From assembly GCF_020215705.1 (NCBI RefSeq), contig NZ_JAIWNB010000007.1, positions 347,416-411,415 on the forward strand: a stretch of 64,000 bases of DNA, read 5' to 3'. This DNA is from Nonomuraea aurantiaca (lineage in GTDB: Bacteria > Actinomycetota > Actinomycetes > Streptosporangiales > Streptosporangiaceae). Both the position numbers and the translations under genes were made by a program. How positions within the stretch are numbered: the first letter of the stretch is position 1; every line of letters starts with the position of its first letter. The notes under the pieces were generated by a model that was given only the letters and a program-made list of their open reading frames with translations, did not search any database and was not told the DNA's origin. Positions 8,039 to 20,510 of the stretch are shown in pieces.

Positions 8039-9237
8039 GCCCGCACCCCCAGCTCGTCCAGCTTGCTCAGCTCGTCGGCGAGGATCAGGTACATCCCGTG
8101 CGACCACAGCAGCGGCGTGGCCACGGTGCCCCATCGGTCCAGCCACTCCTGGAGCCGGTCGGGCGCCAGGAGCCGGTCGGACACCTGTTCGGGCAGGTCA
8201 CCCTCGGGGGTCGCCTGGGCCGCCATCCAGTCCAGGTACCGCCGGGCCTCCGCGCGCCGCCCGGCCCGCGCGTGGTTCCAGCCGAGGAACCCGGCCAGCA
8301 GCACCCAGCGCCCGCCGCCGTAGAAGGTGTCGGCCAGGTAGCGGTACACGCCCCCGTCGACGGCGAGCTGCCGCTCCACCTCGGCCACCGTCGCCGCGCC
8401 GACCGGATGATCGGCCGCGTAGAGCCCGAACGGCTCGACGCAGGCGAGCAGACTGGCGTCCACGGCCTCACTGCCCAGCCATTTCGTGAGATATCCGGAA
8501 TTCGGCCCCCCGCCGCCGAACGCCCCGCCGCCGAACGCCCTGCTGCCGGACGCCCTGCTGCCGGACGTCGCGGCACCGGACGCCGCGGTGGAGGTGGTGC
8601 CCGCGACGCCTTCGGCGGCCACCAGGGCCGCGATGCCCGCCACCGCGCGCCCCGCCGCCTCCGACTCGGCCCCGCTCAGCACGCCCAGCGCGACGGCCGC
8701 CCGCAACCCCGCGTGCACCGCGCCCAGCGTCGCCACGTGCCGCTGCTCGACGTGCTCCTCCCACCAGTCGTAACACGGCATGTCCCAGAACGAGGTGAGA
8801 TACCGGGCCGCCGTCCGCACCCCCTTCTCCACCCCCGGGACCGCCCGGCCGTGCCGGAAGGAGTGCTCGCGCAGGGCCCACAGCCACGTGCCGTACCCGT
8901 CGAGCTGGAAGTCCCACCAGTCGACGTCCCCGTCCACACCGTCGAGTGTGAACCGCGTCGGCAGCATCTCGGCGGGCGAGACCGGTTCACCGCGTCCCGC
9001 ACGCGAGACGAGCGAGTCGACCTGTCCCGCCCGGTCGCCGATCACCCGGGCACACCAGGTGTGGAAGGCGTCCGCACCGGCGGCGTCGCCGTGCCTGCTC
9101 ACCCCCTCGGCGATGAACGCCCCGTCACGCAGCCACGAGTAGCCGCGGTAGGCGGAGAAGGTGGGCGAGGCCGGGTAGGCGCCGGTGGGGGACTGGAGCC
9201 GCTGGATCACGTCCAGGCTGTGCGACACGAGGGTCAC
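8035..9237 (-). CDS. GH15-like glucoamylase-family hydrolase
   Basis: A 400-residue (alpha/alpha)6-barrel enzyme. YRGYSWLRDGA near residues 30-40 is the substrate-binding start of the family. The general acid Glu is in DWWEEH (160 or 161) and the general base is Glu350 in LPEQ. It should release glucose from alpha-glucosides in the cytoplasm, since no signal peptide is present. The GTG at 9237 is preceded by AGGAG ten bases upstream; a second GTG at 9228 is in frame. Residues about 220-245 are a Gly/Ser insert encoded by a 15-bp tandem repeat, which is unusual for the family. It lies 35 bases after the binding-protein gene and overlaps the GH31 gene. Confidence 0.85.
   Translation of the reverse strand: MTLVSHSLDVIQRLQSPTGAYPASPTFSAYRGYSWLRDGAFIAEGVSRHGDAAGADAFHTWCARVIGDRAGQVDSLVSRAGRGEPVSPAEMLPTRFTLDGVDGDVDWWDFQLDGYGTWLWALREHSFRHGRAVPGVEKGVRTAARYLTSFWDMPCYDWWEEHVEQRHVATLGAVHAGLRAAVALGVLSGAESEAAGRAVAGIAALVAAEGVAGTTSTAASGAATSGSRASGSRAFGGGAFGGGGPNSGYLTKWLGSEAVDASLLACVEPFGLYAADHPVGAATVAEVERQLAVDGGVYRYLADTFYGGGRWVLLAGFLGWNHARAGRRAEARRYLDWMAAQATPEGDLPEQVSDRLLAPDRLQEWLDRWGTVATPLLWSHGMYLILADELSKLDELGVRA
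8511..8585. repeat. Five 15-bp tandem repeats inside the GH15-like gene
   Basis: Five contiguous 15-bp units (8511, 8526, 8541, 8556 and 8571) alternate between CGCCGCCGAACGCCC-type and TGCTGCCGGACGCCC-type. On the coding strand they give pentapeptides such as SGSRA and FGGGA. The unit length is a multiple of three, so changes in copy number keep the frame. The insert sits in a surface loop between the two catalytic regions. Confidence 0.85.
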
Positions 9238-9272
9238 GGAAACCGATCTCCTGAGATGGGTGGGCGGGCAAC

Positions 9273-10535
9273 TCAGCCGAGCAGGGCGTCGACCTCGGAG
9301 GCGGCGGCCTTGAGCGCCTCCTCCACCGGCTTGCGCCCGGCGGCGGCCTCGGTCAGCTGCTTGGTCACGGCGTCCTGCATCTCCTGCTGGCGCTTGATGA
9401 CCGGCGGCAGCGCGATCGACTTCAGCGAGTCGAACACCGCCTGGCGGTTGGCGGGCTTGGGGTCCTTGAGATAGCCGGACAGGACCGCCTGGTCGGCGAC
9501 CGGCGGCAGCTCCCACGACGACTCGACGCGGGTGGTCGCCGCGGTGTTCGACGAGGACAGGAACCGGGCCCAGGCCCAGGCCTCCTTGCCGTGCTTGGTG
9601 CCGGAGGAGGCGGCGACCGCGTTGTGGAAGACGGCGCTGGCCTTGGCGCTCTCACCGGGCTCGACGACCACGTCCCAGGTGAAGGGGGCATCCTTCAGCC
9701 CGGCGAACTGCCAGATGCCGTTGTGCCACATGGCGAGCTTGCCGGACTTGAAGAGGTTCGTGTCGTAGTCGGCGGTGCCGCCGATCTCCGCCTCGGTCGG
9801 CATCGTCTTGCCGACCTTGGAGACCAGCCACCGCGCCGCCTTGACCCCGGCCGGGCTGTTGAACGCCGACTTCTTGCCGTCGGCCGACAGGAACTCGCCG
9901 CCCGCCTGCTTGAGCGTCTTGTAGAACTCGAAGAACTGCACCGGCTGGAAGTCGCCGAACACGCCTTTCTTCTTGTCCGTGAGCTTCGCGGCGGCGGCCT
10001 GCTCGTCGGTCCAGGTCCAGTCGGCCGTCGGCGGGGCCACGCCGGCCTTGTCGAACAGGTCCTTGTTGTAGAAGAGCACGACCGTGGAGAACGAAGCGGG
10101 CAGCGCGTACTGCTTCCCGTCGCGCTTGAACGCCTCGAGCGACTCCTTGACGTACACCGACGGGTCGCCGTCGCCCTTCACCGTGTCGAGGTCGAGCAGG
10201 GAGCCCGCGCCGGCGTAGGTCACGAAGTTCTCGTAGTTGAGCTCGAAGGTGTCGGGCGCGGTGCCGCCGGCGATGCTGGTCTGGAGCTTGGTGAAGTACT
10301 CGTCGAAGGGCGCGGTCTCCACCACCACGTCGACCTTCGGGTTCTCCTTCTCGAAGGCCTTCTCGATCTTGTCCAGGTCCTTCACATGGTCGGGCGCGGC
10401 CGAGAACGTGAAGTAACGCAGCGTCACCTTGCCGCCCTCGCCGGACGTGGCCTTCGTCGCCGAGCCCTGGGAGCAGGCGGTGGCGAGCAGCGCGGCGGCC
10501 GCGAGGGAGGCGGCAACCCTGATTCTCTGTGACAT
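9273..10535 (-). CDS. Sugar ABC transporter substrate-binding lipoprotein
   Basis: A 420-residue family 1 solute-binding protein. It has a lipoprotein signal (MSQRIR, a hydrophobic stretch, then LLATAC with Cys21 as the lipidated residue) and a maltose-binding-protein-like body with FSTVVLFYNKDLFDKAG and a NGIWQFAGL loop. It captures an oligosaccharide at the outer face of the membrane and delivers it to the two permeases encoded just upstream. ATG 10535 follows a GGAAG ribosome site. It is the most likely highly expressed gene of the operon. Confidence 0.9.
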   Translation of the reverse strand: MSQRIRVAASLAAAALLATACSQGSATKATSGEGGKVTLRYFTFSAAPDHVKDLDKIEKAFEKENPKVDVVVETAPFDEYFTKLQTSIAGGTAPDTFELNYENFVTYAGAGSLLDLDTVKGDGDPSVYVKESLEAFKRDGKQYALPASFSTVVLFYNKDLFDKAGVAPPTADWTWTDEQAAAAKLTDKKKGVFGDFQPVQFFEFYKTLKQAGGEFLSADGKKSAFNSPAGVKAARWLVSKVGKTMPTEAEIGGTADYDTNLFKSGKLAMWHNGIWQFAGLKDAPFTWDVVVEPGESAKASAVFHNAVAASSGTKHGKEAWAWARFLSSSNTAATTRVESSWELPPVADQAVLSGYLKDPKPANRQAVFDSLKSIALPPVIKRQQEMQDAVTKQLTEAAAGRKPVEEALKAAASEVDALLG

Positions 10536-10561
10536 GGGGGACTTCCTTTACTTGTGCACAA

Positions 10562-11368
10562 CTACTTGAGCCCGCTCTGCGCGACGCTGGCGATGACGTG
10601 CTTCTGCGCGAAGACGTAGAGGATGAGGATCGGCACCACGCTGATCACCGAGCCCGCCATGACCACGTCCCACTCGGTGGTGAACTGGCCGTGCAGCGTG
10701 GCCAGGCCCAGCGGCAGCGTCATGAACTCGGGCGACTTGATGATGATCAGCGGCCAGAGGTAGCTGTTCCAGCTGGCCATGAAGCCGAAGATGGCGAACG
10801 TTGCCAGAGCCGGCCTGATCAGCGGCAGCACCACATACACAAAAATCCGGAAATGTCCGGCGCCGTCCAGCACGGCCGCCTCGTCGAACTCCCTCGGCAC
10901 CTGATTGATGGCCTGCCGCAGCAGGAACACCCCGAACGCCGACGCGATCGTCGGCGCCAGCAACGCGAAGTACGTGTCGACCAGGTTGAACGTGCGCATC
11001 TCGATGAACAGCGGCACGACCAGCACAGGCAGCGGCATCATCAGCGTCGCCAGGTAGACGGCGAACAGCGCGCCCCGCCCCGGGAACGGCAGCCTGGCGA
11101 AGGCGTAGGCGGCCATCGCGCTGGTGAGGAGCTGCAGGGTGGTGGAGGCCGCTCCGATCCAGGCGCTGTTGGCCACGATCCGCCAGAAGGGCAGAGTGTC
11201 GAGCAGCTTGCCGTACGCGTCGAGGCTCGCGCCGTCGGGCGTGAAGTCCGGCGGTACGGCCAGCACGGCGTCGCTCGGCGTGATCGACGTGATCACCGCC
11301 CAGGCGAACGGGAACAGCATGACCACCGCGCCGAGGCCCACCAGCAGGTAACGGGTCGCCTTACCCAT
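10562..11368 (-). CDS. Sugar ABC transporter permease, MalG type
   Basis: A 268-residue inner-membrane permease with six predicted helices. The EAA loop EAAVLDGAGHFRIF docks the ATPase. It pairs with the MalF-type permease encoded immediately upstream; the two reading frames overlap by eight bases. No ATP-binding subunit is encoded in this operon, so a shared MsiK-type ATPase encoded elsewhere is expected. Confidence 0.92.
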   Translation of the reverse strand: MGKATRYLLVGLGAVVMLFPFAWAVITSITPSDAVLAVPPDFTPDGASLDAYGKLLDTLPFWRIVANSAWIGAASTTLQLLTSAMAAYAFARLPFPGRGALFAVYLATLMMPLPVLVVPLFIEMRTFNLVDTYFALLAPTIASAFGVFLLRQAINQVPREFDEAAVLDGAGHFRIFVYVVLPLIRPALATFAIFGFMASWNSYLWPLIIIKSPEFMTLPLGLATLHGQFTTEWDVVMAGSVISVVPILILYVFAQKHVIASVAQSGLK

Positions 11369-12290
11369 AGGTCACCCACCGCCTCTGCCCCCGGATCTGC
11401 ACGATCGTCACGAGCAGCACCAGGGCGAACAGCAGCCACGACAGCGCCGAGGCCGCGCCCGCCCGGCCGTACCGGAAGGTGAGGTCGTAGATCTGCGACA
11501 CGACGACCTGCGTCGCGCCGCCGGGCCCGCCACCCGTCATGATCTTCACCTGGTCGAAGACCTGGAAGCCGTTGATCAGCGAGATCACCACCACGAAGAA
11601 CGACGACGGCGACAGCAGCGGCAGCGTGATGTGCCTGAACCGGCGGACGGCGCCCGCCCCGTCGACCATGGCGGCCTCCTGGAACTCCTTCGGGATGGCC
11701 TGCAGCCCCGCCAGCAGGATGATCATCACGAAGCCCAGGTCCTTCCAGGCCGAGGCGAAGATGATCGACGGCATCGCCCAGTCGGGATCGGTCCACCAGC
11801 CGGGCCCGCTGACGCCGAACAGCCCCAGCGCCCAGTTGACGACCCCGCTGGCCGGGTTGAGCAGCCACTTCCACATCAGCGCCACGACGACCCAGCTGGT
11901 GATGACGGGCAGGAAGTAGACGCCGCGCAGCAGCCTGCGTCCCGGCATCGCCCTGTTCAGCAGCAGCGCCAGGCCCAGCCCGCCCAGGTAGACGAGCGGC
12001 AGGTAACCGGCGATGAAGTACAGCGTGTGCAGGAACGCGGCCCGCGTCCCGGCGTCGCCGAGCAGCTCGATGTAGTTGCCGAGGCCGACCCAGCGCATCT
12101 CGGTGATGAGGTCCCATTCATGGAGGCTCGTCCAGAACGAGGCGACCATCGGGATCAGCGTGTAGAGCGTCAGCGGGATCAGGCTGGGCAGCAGGAACAC
12201 GGCCACGGTCCCGGCGTGGCGCCATCGCCGCCGCGGCGCCCGCCGCTCGCGCGTGCCCCCGGCCTTCGCCCGGACGGCCGTGAGGGTCAT
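11361..12290 (-). CDS. Sugar ABC transporter permease, MalF type
   Basis: A 309-residue permease. It has a basic N-terminus, a first helix near residues 25-45, and the EAA loop EAAMVDGAGAVRRF. ATG 12290 has GGAG seven bases upstream and is preferred. An ATG at 12317 is also in frame and forms an ATGA overlap with the stop of the ROK gene, so coupled initiation there is possible. Together with the MalG-type partner it forms the membrane channel of a carbohydrate uptake system. Confidence 0.9.
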   Translation of the reverse strand: MTLTAVRAKAGGTRERRAPRRRWRHAGTVAVFLLPSLIPLTLYTLIPMVASFWTSLHEWDLITEMRWVGLGNYIELLGDAGTRAAFLHTLYFIAGYLPLVYLGGLGLALLLNRAMPGRRLLRGVYFLPVITSWVVVALMWKWLLNPASGVVNWALGLFGVSGPGWWTDPDWAMPSIIFASAWKDLGFVMIILLAGLQAIPKEFQEAAMVDGAGAVRRFRHITLPLLSPSSFFVVVISLINGFQVFDQVKIMTGGGPGGATQVVVSQIYDLTFRYGRAGAASALSWLLFALVLLVTIVQIRGQRRWVTYG

Positions 12291-12313
12291 GTGGTCGCTC
12301 CGTTTTAACTGAC

Positions 12314-13498
12314 TCATGGCGTCGTCCCGATCAGGCGGGCCCGTACCAGGCGGCCCTGCTCCCCGGCGGCCCCGGCGGCGTCGAAGGGAGTGGCCAGCAC
12401 GAGGGCCGCCGCGCCCTGGGCCCAGCTGGTGTCGTCCCAGCTCTCCACCTCGATCGAGATGTCGCGGCGCCCCGGATACAGCTGCGCCCTGACGGCCGGG
12501 TCGAAGCCCACCTGCCAGAGCGGCCAGTCGGCCGTCCCCTCGCCGAGCACCACCACGACCTCGGGATCGACCACGTTGATCAGCCCCGCCGCGGCTCGCC
12601 CGAGCACCGCACCCGCCTCGGCGAACACCTGCTCGTCCGGCTTTCCTGATGCGGCACGGGCCGCCAGCAGCCCCGCCGAGCCGACGTACGCCTCCAGGCA
12701 CCCGCGCGCCCCGCACCCGCACACCGGCCCAGCCGGATCGACGGGCACGTGCCCGAACTCCCCGGCCCCGCCCCTGGCGCCCCGGTAGACCCGCCCGTCG
12801 GCCACGATCGCCGCGCCGACGCCGCGCCCGATGGTCAGCACCAGGAAGTCCCGATGGGTCCGCCCCCTGCCGTAGAGCCGCTCGGCCGCCGCCAGCGCGT
12901 TGACGTCGTTCTCCACCAGCACGGGCAGCTTGAGCCGCCGCCGCAGCCGCTCGCCCACCGGCATGGCCTGCCACCCCAGGGTCGGCGCGTTGACCGTGCC
13001 GACCGCCTGGTCCTCCACGCTGCCGGGCACCCCGACACCGATCCCGAGGAGCGGCGGCGCCTGCCCGTGGCCGGCCGAGGCGGACGTACGCGCCGTCACC
13101 CCGCGCCCGCTGCCCGAGACCACCGCCTCGACGGCGTCGGCCAGCCGGTCCAGCGCCTCAGGGGACGACGGGTCGAACGCGCACTCCCAGGCCCCCAGCA
13201 CCTCGCCGTCGAGCCGCACGTCGACCAGCACCAGATGGTCGGCCGTCACCTTCACGCCGAGCGCGCGCCCCGCGCTGCCCACCAGCCCGAGCCGCTGGGC
13301 GGGCCGCCCGCCGCGCGACGGCTTGAGATCGAGCTCCTCGAGCATCCCGTAGCCCATGAGCTCGCGCGTGAGCTGCGTGACGGTCGCCGGGCTCAGGTCC
13401 AGCTCGCGCGCCAGCTCGGTGCGGCTCAGCGGCCCGACGGTGCCGAGGAGCGCGAGGATCGCCGTCCTCGTGAGATCACCGCGATCAGTGCCTGCCAT
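12314..13498 (-). CDS. ROK-family transcriptional repressor
   Basis: A 394-residue protein. Residues 10-70 are a winged helix-turn-helix (LSRTELARELDLSPATVTQLTREL), and the rest is a sugar-kinase-like ROK domain. The ROK signature and zinc site are CGCGARGCLE. It heads the alpha-glucoside operon and is probably an autoregulating repressor relieved by the imported sugar or a derivative. An imperfect palindrome of the ROK-operator type lies 13 bases upstream of its ATG, which supports autoregulation. Confidence 0.92.
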   Translation of the reverse strand: MAGTDRGDLTRTAILALLGTVGPLSRTELARELDLSPATVTQLTRELMGYGMLEELDLKPSRGGRPAQRLGLVGSAGRALGVKVTADHLVLVDVRLDGEVLGAWECAFDPSSPEALDRLADAVEAVVSGSGRGVTARTSASAGHGQAPPLLGIGVGVPGSVEDQAVGTVNAPTLGWQAMPVGERLRRRLKLPVLVENDVNALAAAERLYGRGRTHRDFLVLTIGRGVGAAIVADGRVYRGARGGAGEFGHVPVDPAGPVCGCGARGCLEAYVGSAGLLAARAASGKPDEQVFAEAGAVLGRAAAGLINVVDPEVVVVLGEGTADWPLWQVGFDPAVRAQLYPGRRDISIEVESWDDTSWAQGAAALVLATPFDAAGAAGEQGRLVRARLIGTTP

Positions 13499-13510
13499 GT
13501 GATGAGAACG

Positions 13511-13530
13511 ACTTTCTTTAGAAATAAAGT
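13511..13530 (-). promoter_or_regulatory. Probable ROK operator
   Basis: ACTTTCTTTAGAAATAAAGT is an imperfect palindrome with 8 of 10 half-site positions matching and perfect ACTTT/AAAGT arms. It is an AT-rich island in GC-rich DNA, placed immediately upstream of the ROK gene. Similar AT-rich palindromes are bound by ROK/XylR repressors in actinobacteria. Its role here is inferred. Confidence 0.6.
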
Positions 13531-13586
13531 TAGTGGTGAAAATATGGGCCCGCGCAAGGCGCCTGTCAAGAGTCCGGGAACGCGAA

Positions 13587-13614
13587 AAGGGGCCTCCGTC
13601 ACCGGAGACCCCTT
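13587..13614 (-). terminator. Hairpin terminator after pepN
   Basis: The stem AAGGGGTCTCCG pairs with CGGAGGCCCCTT on the minus strand (12 bp with one mismatch), around a 4-base loop. A short T-run (TTTT) follows. It lies 15 bases beyond the pepN stop and separates that gene from the promoter region of the ROK operon. Confidence 0.65.
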
Positions 13615-13629
13615 CTCAAGAGCCGTGCG

Positions 13630-16188
<2,559 letters not shown>

Positions 16189-16279
16189 GTTCCACTCCTT
16201 TTCGCACTTCTTTTCGCTACTTTATGGAGGTTTGTCGGTATCCTGCCACGCGGGGAATAGGACATCGACACCCCAGGTT

Positions 16280-16912
16280 ATGGCCCTCGTGACAGACACG
16301 ACCCCCGTAGACCTTTGGTTCGATCCTTTCTGCCCATTTGCCTGGGTAACGTCACGATGGCTGCTCGAAGTCGAGAAGGTTCGTCCGATCGAGCCCCGCT
16401 GGCGCATCATGAGCCTGCAGGTCCTCAACGAGGACAAGGACGTCTCTGACGAATACCGGGCGTCGTCCGCCCGGGGCACGCGACTCATCAGGGTCATCGC
16501 CGCCGCCGCCGACCGCTTCGGCGAGGAGTACGTCGGCCGCCTCTACACCGAGTTCGGCACCCGCCTGCACAACGAGGGCCGGGGCAGAGACCTCGACACC
16601 CTGCGCGAGATCGCCGAGGAGTCGCTGGAGGCCGTGGGCCTCGACAAGGGCCTGGCCGCCGAGGCCATGGACTCGACGGACTACGACGACGTCATCCGCA
16701 AGTCGCACGACGAGGGCATCACCCTGGTCGGCCAGGAGGTCGGCACCCCCGTCATCCGCGTCGGCGCCAACGCCTTCTTCGGGCCGGTGGTCACCACCAT
16801 CCCCAGGGGCGAGGACGCGGGCCGGCTCTGGGACGGTGTGCTGCTGGTCACCGAGTTCGACGACTTCTTCGAGCTCAAGCGCTCGCGGACCCGGCGGCCG
16901 AGCTTCGACTGA
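16280..16912 (+). CDS. DsbA-like protein, Rv2466c (mycothiol-dependent nitroreductase) family
   Basis: A 210-residue thioredoxin-fold protein of the DsbA/FrnE type. The N-terminal active site reads DPFCPFAWVTSRWL, so only the first cysteine of the CxxC motif is kept. A cis-Pro loop follows (GTPVIRVG). The family is known from the mycobacterial enzyme Rv2466c, which uses mycothiol as electron donor and has a CPWC site. A single cysteine suggests a monothiol mechanism (inference). ATG 16280 starts the conserved domain directly; longer in-frame extensions run into the divergent promoter region. Confidence 0.85.
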   Translation: MALVTDTTPVDLWFDPFCPFAWVTSRWLLEVEKVRPIEPRWRIMSLQVLNEDKDVSDEYRASSARGTRLIRVIAAAADRFGEEYVGRLYTEFGTRLHNEGRGRDLDTLREIAEESLEAVGLDKGLAAEAMDSTDYDDVIRKSHDEGITLVGQEVGTPVIRVGANAFFGPVVTTIPRGEDAGRLWDGVLLVTEFDDFFELKRSRTRRPSFD

Positions 16913-17058
16913 CCTTCACCGCTGTCTTCACCTCGCAGTGATTTGTAGCCGCGTAATCCGCGCCTATCCGGTGCGTCCGGCCGTACTCTTCTGAAAGAGC
17001 AGCCGCACGAGGCGCCACGCCCTCGCCCAGCGATGGCCGGCGCGCGAGGATGGGGGCT

Positions 17059-18462
<1,404 letters not shown>

Positions 18463-18492
18463 AGTCTGTGCAGCTCTGAGGCCCGTCGCGGT

Positions 18493-19236
18493 TCAGAGGA
18501 GCAGTCCGCCGGCCGCCAGCAGGTTCTGGCCGGTGATCCACCGCCCGTCGGCTCCGGCCAGGAACGCCACCACGGCCGCGATGTCGTCCGGCCGCCCCAG
18601 CCGTCGCAGGGCGGTCATCGCGGGCATCTGCTCGAGCGCCTCCGGCGGGTTGTTCTCGCGCAGCATGTCGGTGTCGGTCGCGCCGGGCGAGACGATGTTG
18701 GCCGTGATGCCGCGCCCGCCCAGCTCACGCGCCGCGACCTTGGTGAACTGCTCGACGGCCGCCTTGCTCCCCGCGTAGAGGGAGATCCCCGGGCCGGGCA
18801 GGCGCGTGTTGAGCGTGGAGATGTTGATGATCCGCCCGCCGTCGCGCATCACCCGCCCGGCCCACTGGATGGCCAGGAACACCGAACGCGCGTTGACCGC
18901 GAAAACCCGCTCGTAGGACTCGTCCGTGATGTCGGCGATGAGTCCCGGCCCGGTCTCCGCCGCGTTGGCGACCAGGATGTCGAGCCCCGGCAACAACTCC
19001 TCGGCCGTGGCGAACAGCCGGTCGAGATCCGCCCTGCTCGCCTGATCGGCTTGTACGGCATGCGCCCCGGTCGTCGCGGCCACCTCCTTGGCCAGCTCCG
19101 AGTTGCCGCGATAGGTGAAGACCACCTCGGCTCCGCCAGCGGTCAGCCGCTCGACGATGGCCCGGCCGATGCCCCGGGAGCCACCTGTGACCAAAGCGCC
19201 CTTCCCTGAGAACACTCGTCCCGAAGATTCGCTCAT
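18493..19236 (-). CDS. SDR-family oxidoreductase
   Basis: A 247-residue classical short-chain dehydrogenase/reductase. The Rossmann motif is TGGSRGIG (17-24), NAAETG follows, and the catalytic residues are Ser140, Tyr154 and Lys158 (YAGSK). It resembles FabG-type 3-oxoacyl reductases, but such similarity does not fix the substrate. It is transcribed after def on the same strand, nine bases from the def stop, so the two may be co-transcribed. Confidence 0.9.
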   Translation of the reverse strand: MSESSGRVFSGKGALVTGGSRGIGRAIVERLTAGGAEVVFTYRGNSELAKEVAATTGAHAVQADQASRADLDRLFATAEELLPGLDILVANAAETGPGLIADITDESYERVFAVNARSVFLAIQWAGRVMRDGGRIINISTLNTRLPGPGISLYAGSKAAVEQFTKVAARELGGRGITANIVSPGATDTDMLRENNPPEALEQMPAMTALRRLGRPDDIAAVVAFLAGADGRWITGQNLLAAGGLLL

Positions 19237-19245
19237 GCCGCCAAC

Positions 19246-19731
19246 CTACGTTCTGAGCATGATCTTGCGCGCGTCCGGCTTCGGCAGCCTGTCGACGTAC
19301 AGCCGCCCGTCGAGATGCTCGGTCTCGTGCTGGAAGCAGCGGGCCAGCGAGCCGCGTGCCTTGACGCGCTGCGGGCGGCCGAGCCGGTCGAACCCCTCGA
19401 CGGTCACCCCCGCGGCCCGCGCCACCGTGGCGTAGATCGGCGTGCCGGTCTGCCGGTCGGGCACTGACAGGCAGCCCTCCTCGTCCAGCACCTCTTCGGG
19501 ATCGTCCACGGTCAGCACGGGATTGATCATGTGACCTTTGCGGCGGTTGATGTCATAGACGAACAACCGCCGAGGCACGCCGATCTGCGGACCGGCCAGA
19601 CCGACGCCGTCCACCGCGTACATCGCCTCGAACATCTCGTCGATGAGGCGGCGTAGCTCGCGGTCGAAGCCTTCGACGGGTTCGGCGGGTGTGCGCAGCA
19701 CAGGATCGCCGAGGACGCGGATCTCGCGCAT
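19246..19731 (-). CDS. def: Peptide deformylase
   Basis: A 161-residue enzyme removing the formyl group from nascent N-terminal methionine. The three family motifs are present: GVGLAGPQIG (one Gly replaces the usual second Ala), EGCLSV with metal ligand Cys87, and HETEHLDG with His135, Glu136 and His139. Only a short upstream region separates it from the divergent rpiB gene. Confidence 0.95.
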   Translation of the reverse strand: MREIRVLGDPVLRTPAEPVEGFDRELRRLIDEMFEAMYAVDGVGLAGPQIGVPRRLFVYDINRRKGHMINPVLTVDDPEEVLDEEGCLSVPDRQTGTPIYATVARAAGVTVEGFDRLGRPQRVKARGSLARCFQHETEHLDGRLYVDRLPKPDARKIMLRT

Positions 19732-19845
19732 GATGCTCTACTTTCCGTAACTTCCGTAAGGACTGGCCAACCAATGGGGTCCTTACTCTAGCCAGCGGAC
19801 GCGCTGGTGCGAGGCGCGTGTGCGGCGCTGTGGAAGACTGGGCGC

Positions 19846-20313
19846 GTGCGTGTCTATATCGGTGCCGACCATGCCGGCTATGAGTTCAAGAACCACCTTG
19901 TGTCCTGGCTCAAGGACAACGGGCACGAGGTGACCGACTGCGGTCCGTTCGTCTACGACGCCGAGGACGACTATCCGGCCTTCTGCCTGCGGGCCGCCGA
20001 GGGTGTCGCCGGCGATCCGGGCAGCCTGGGCGTCGTCATCGGGGGGTCGGGCAACGGCGAGCAGATGGCCGCCAACAAGGTGCGCGGCATCCGGGCCGCG
20101 CTGGCCTGGAGCCAGGAGACGGCCAGACTCGCCCGCGAGCACAACAACGCCAACATCGTCTCCATCGGCGCGCGCATGCACTCCGACGACGAGGCGACCG
20201 GCTTCGTGGAGACCTTCCTCGCCACGCAGTTCTCCGGCTCGGAGCGGCATGCCCGCCGCATCGCGCAGGTGGCGACCTACGAGACGATCGGCCAGCTGCC
20301 CTCTCTGCCCTAA
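19846..20313 (+). CDS. rpiB: Ribose-5-phosphate isomerase B
   Basis: A 155-residue RpiB/LacAB isomerase interconverting ribose-5-phosphate and ribulose-5-phosphate. The start motif is IGADHAGYEFK. The active-site loop is GGSGNGEQMAANK, where Glu72 stands in the position of the catalytic Cys of E. coli RpiB. This is the mycobacterial-type active site. GTG 19846 follows GGAAG at nine bases and starts directly with VRVYIGADHAG, so longer in-frame extensions are not used. Confidence 0.93.
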   Translation: MRVYIGADHAGYEFKNHLVSWLKDNGHEVTDCGPFVYDAEDDYPAFCLRAAEGVAGDPGSLGVVIGGSGNGEQMAANKVRGIRAALAWSQETARLAREHNNANIVSIGARMHSDDEATGFVETFLATQFSGSERHARRIAQVATYETIGQLPSLP

Positions 20314-20456
20314 GCCCGCCGCTTGGGGTCGCGTCTGGGCATCTCGTCACGCAGGGGCCGCCGGTCGGCGGCCTCCTGCTGCTCCTTCGAGGGCCGCGAC
20401 ACGTCGCGGGCCCGCATCGCGGTGATCGCGGTGATCTGCAAGCTCTGCAGTGCCAT
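20310..20456 (-). CDS. Small basic hypothetical protein (48 residues)
   Basis: A short minus-strand frame with ATG at 20456 and TAG at 20312-20310. It starts MALQSLQITAITAMRARD and then becomes highly charged (SKEQQEAADRRPLRDE, ending PKRRA). It converges on rpiB and overlaps its last four bases. Charge and helix pattern look protein-like, but at this length and GC content an unused frame cannot be excluded. Confidence 0.4.
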   Translation of the reverse strand: MALQSLQITAITAMRARDVSRPSKEQQEAADRRPLRDEMPRRDPKRRA

Positions 20457-20510
20457 GCCCGCGAGCCTACGTCAGCGGGGCCCGCGTGGCTCGCGTCCGA
20501 CGGGACCGCC

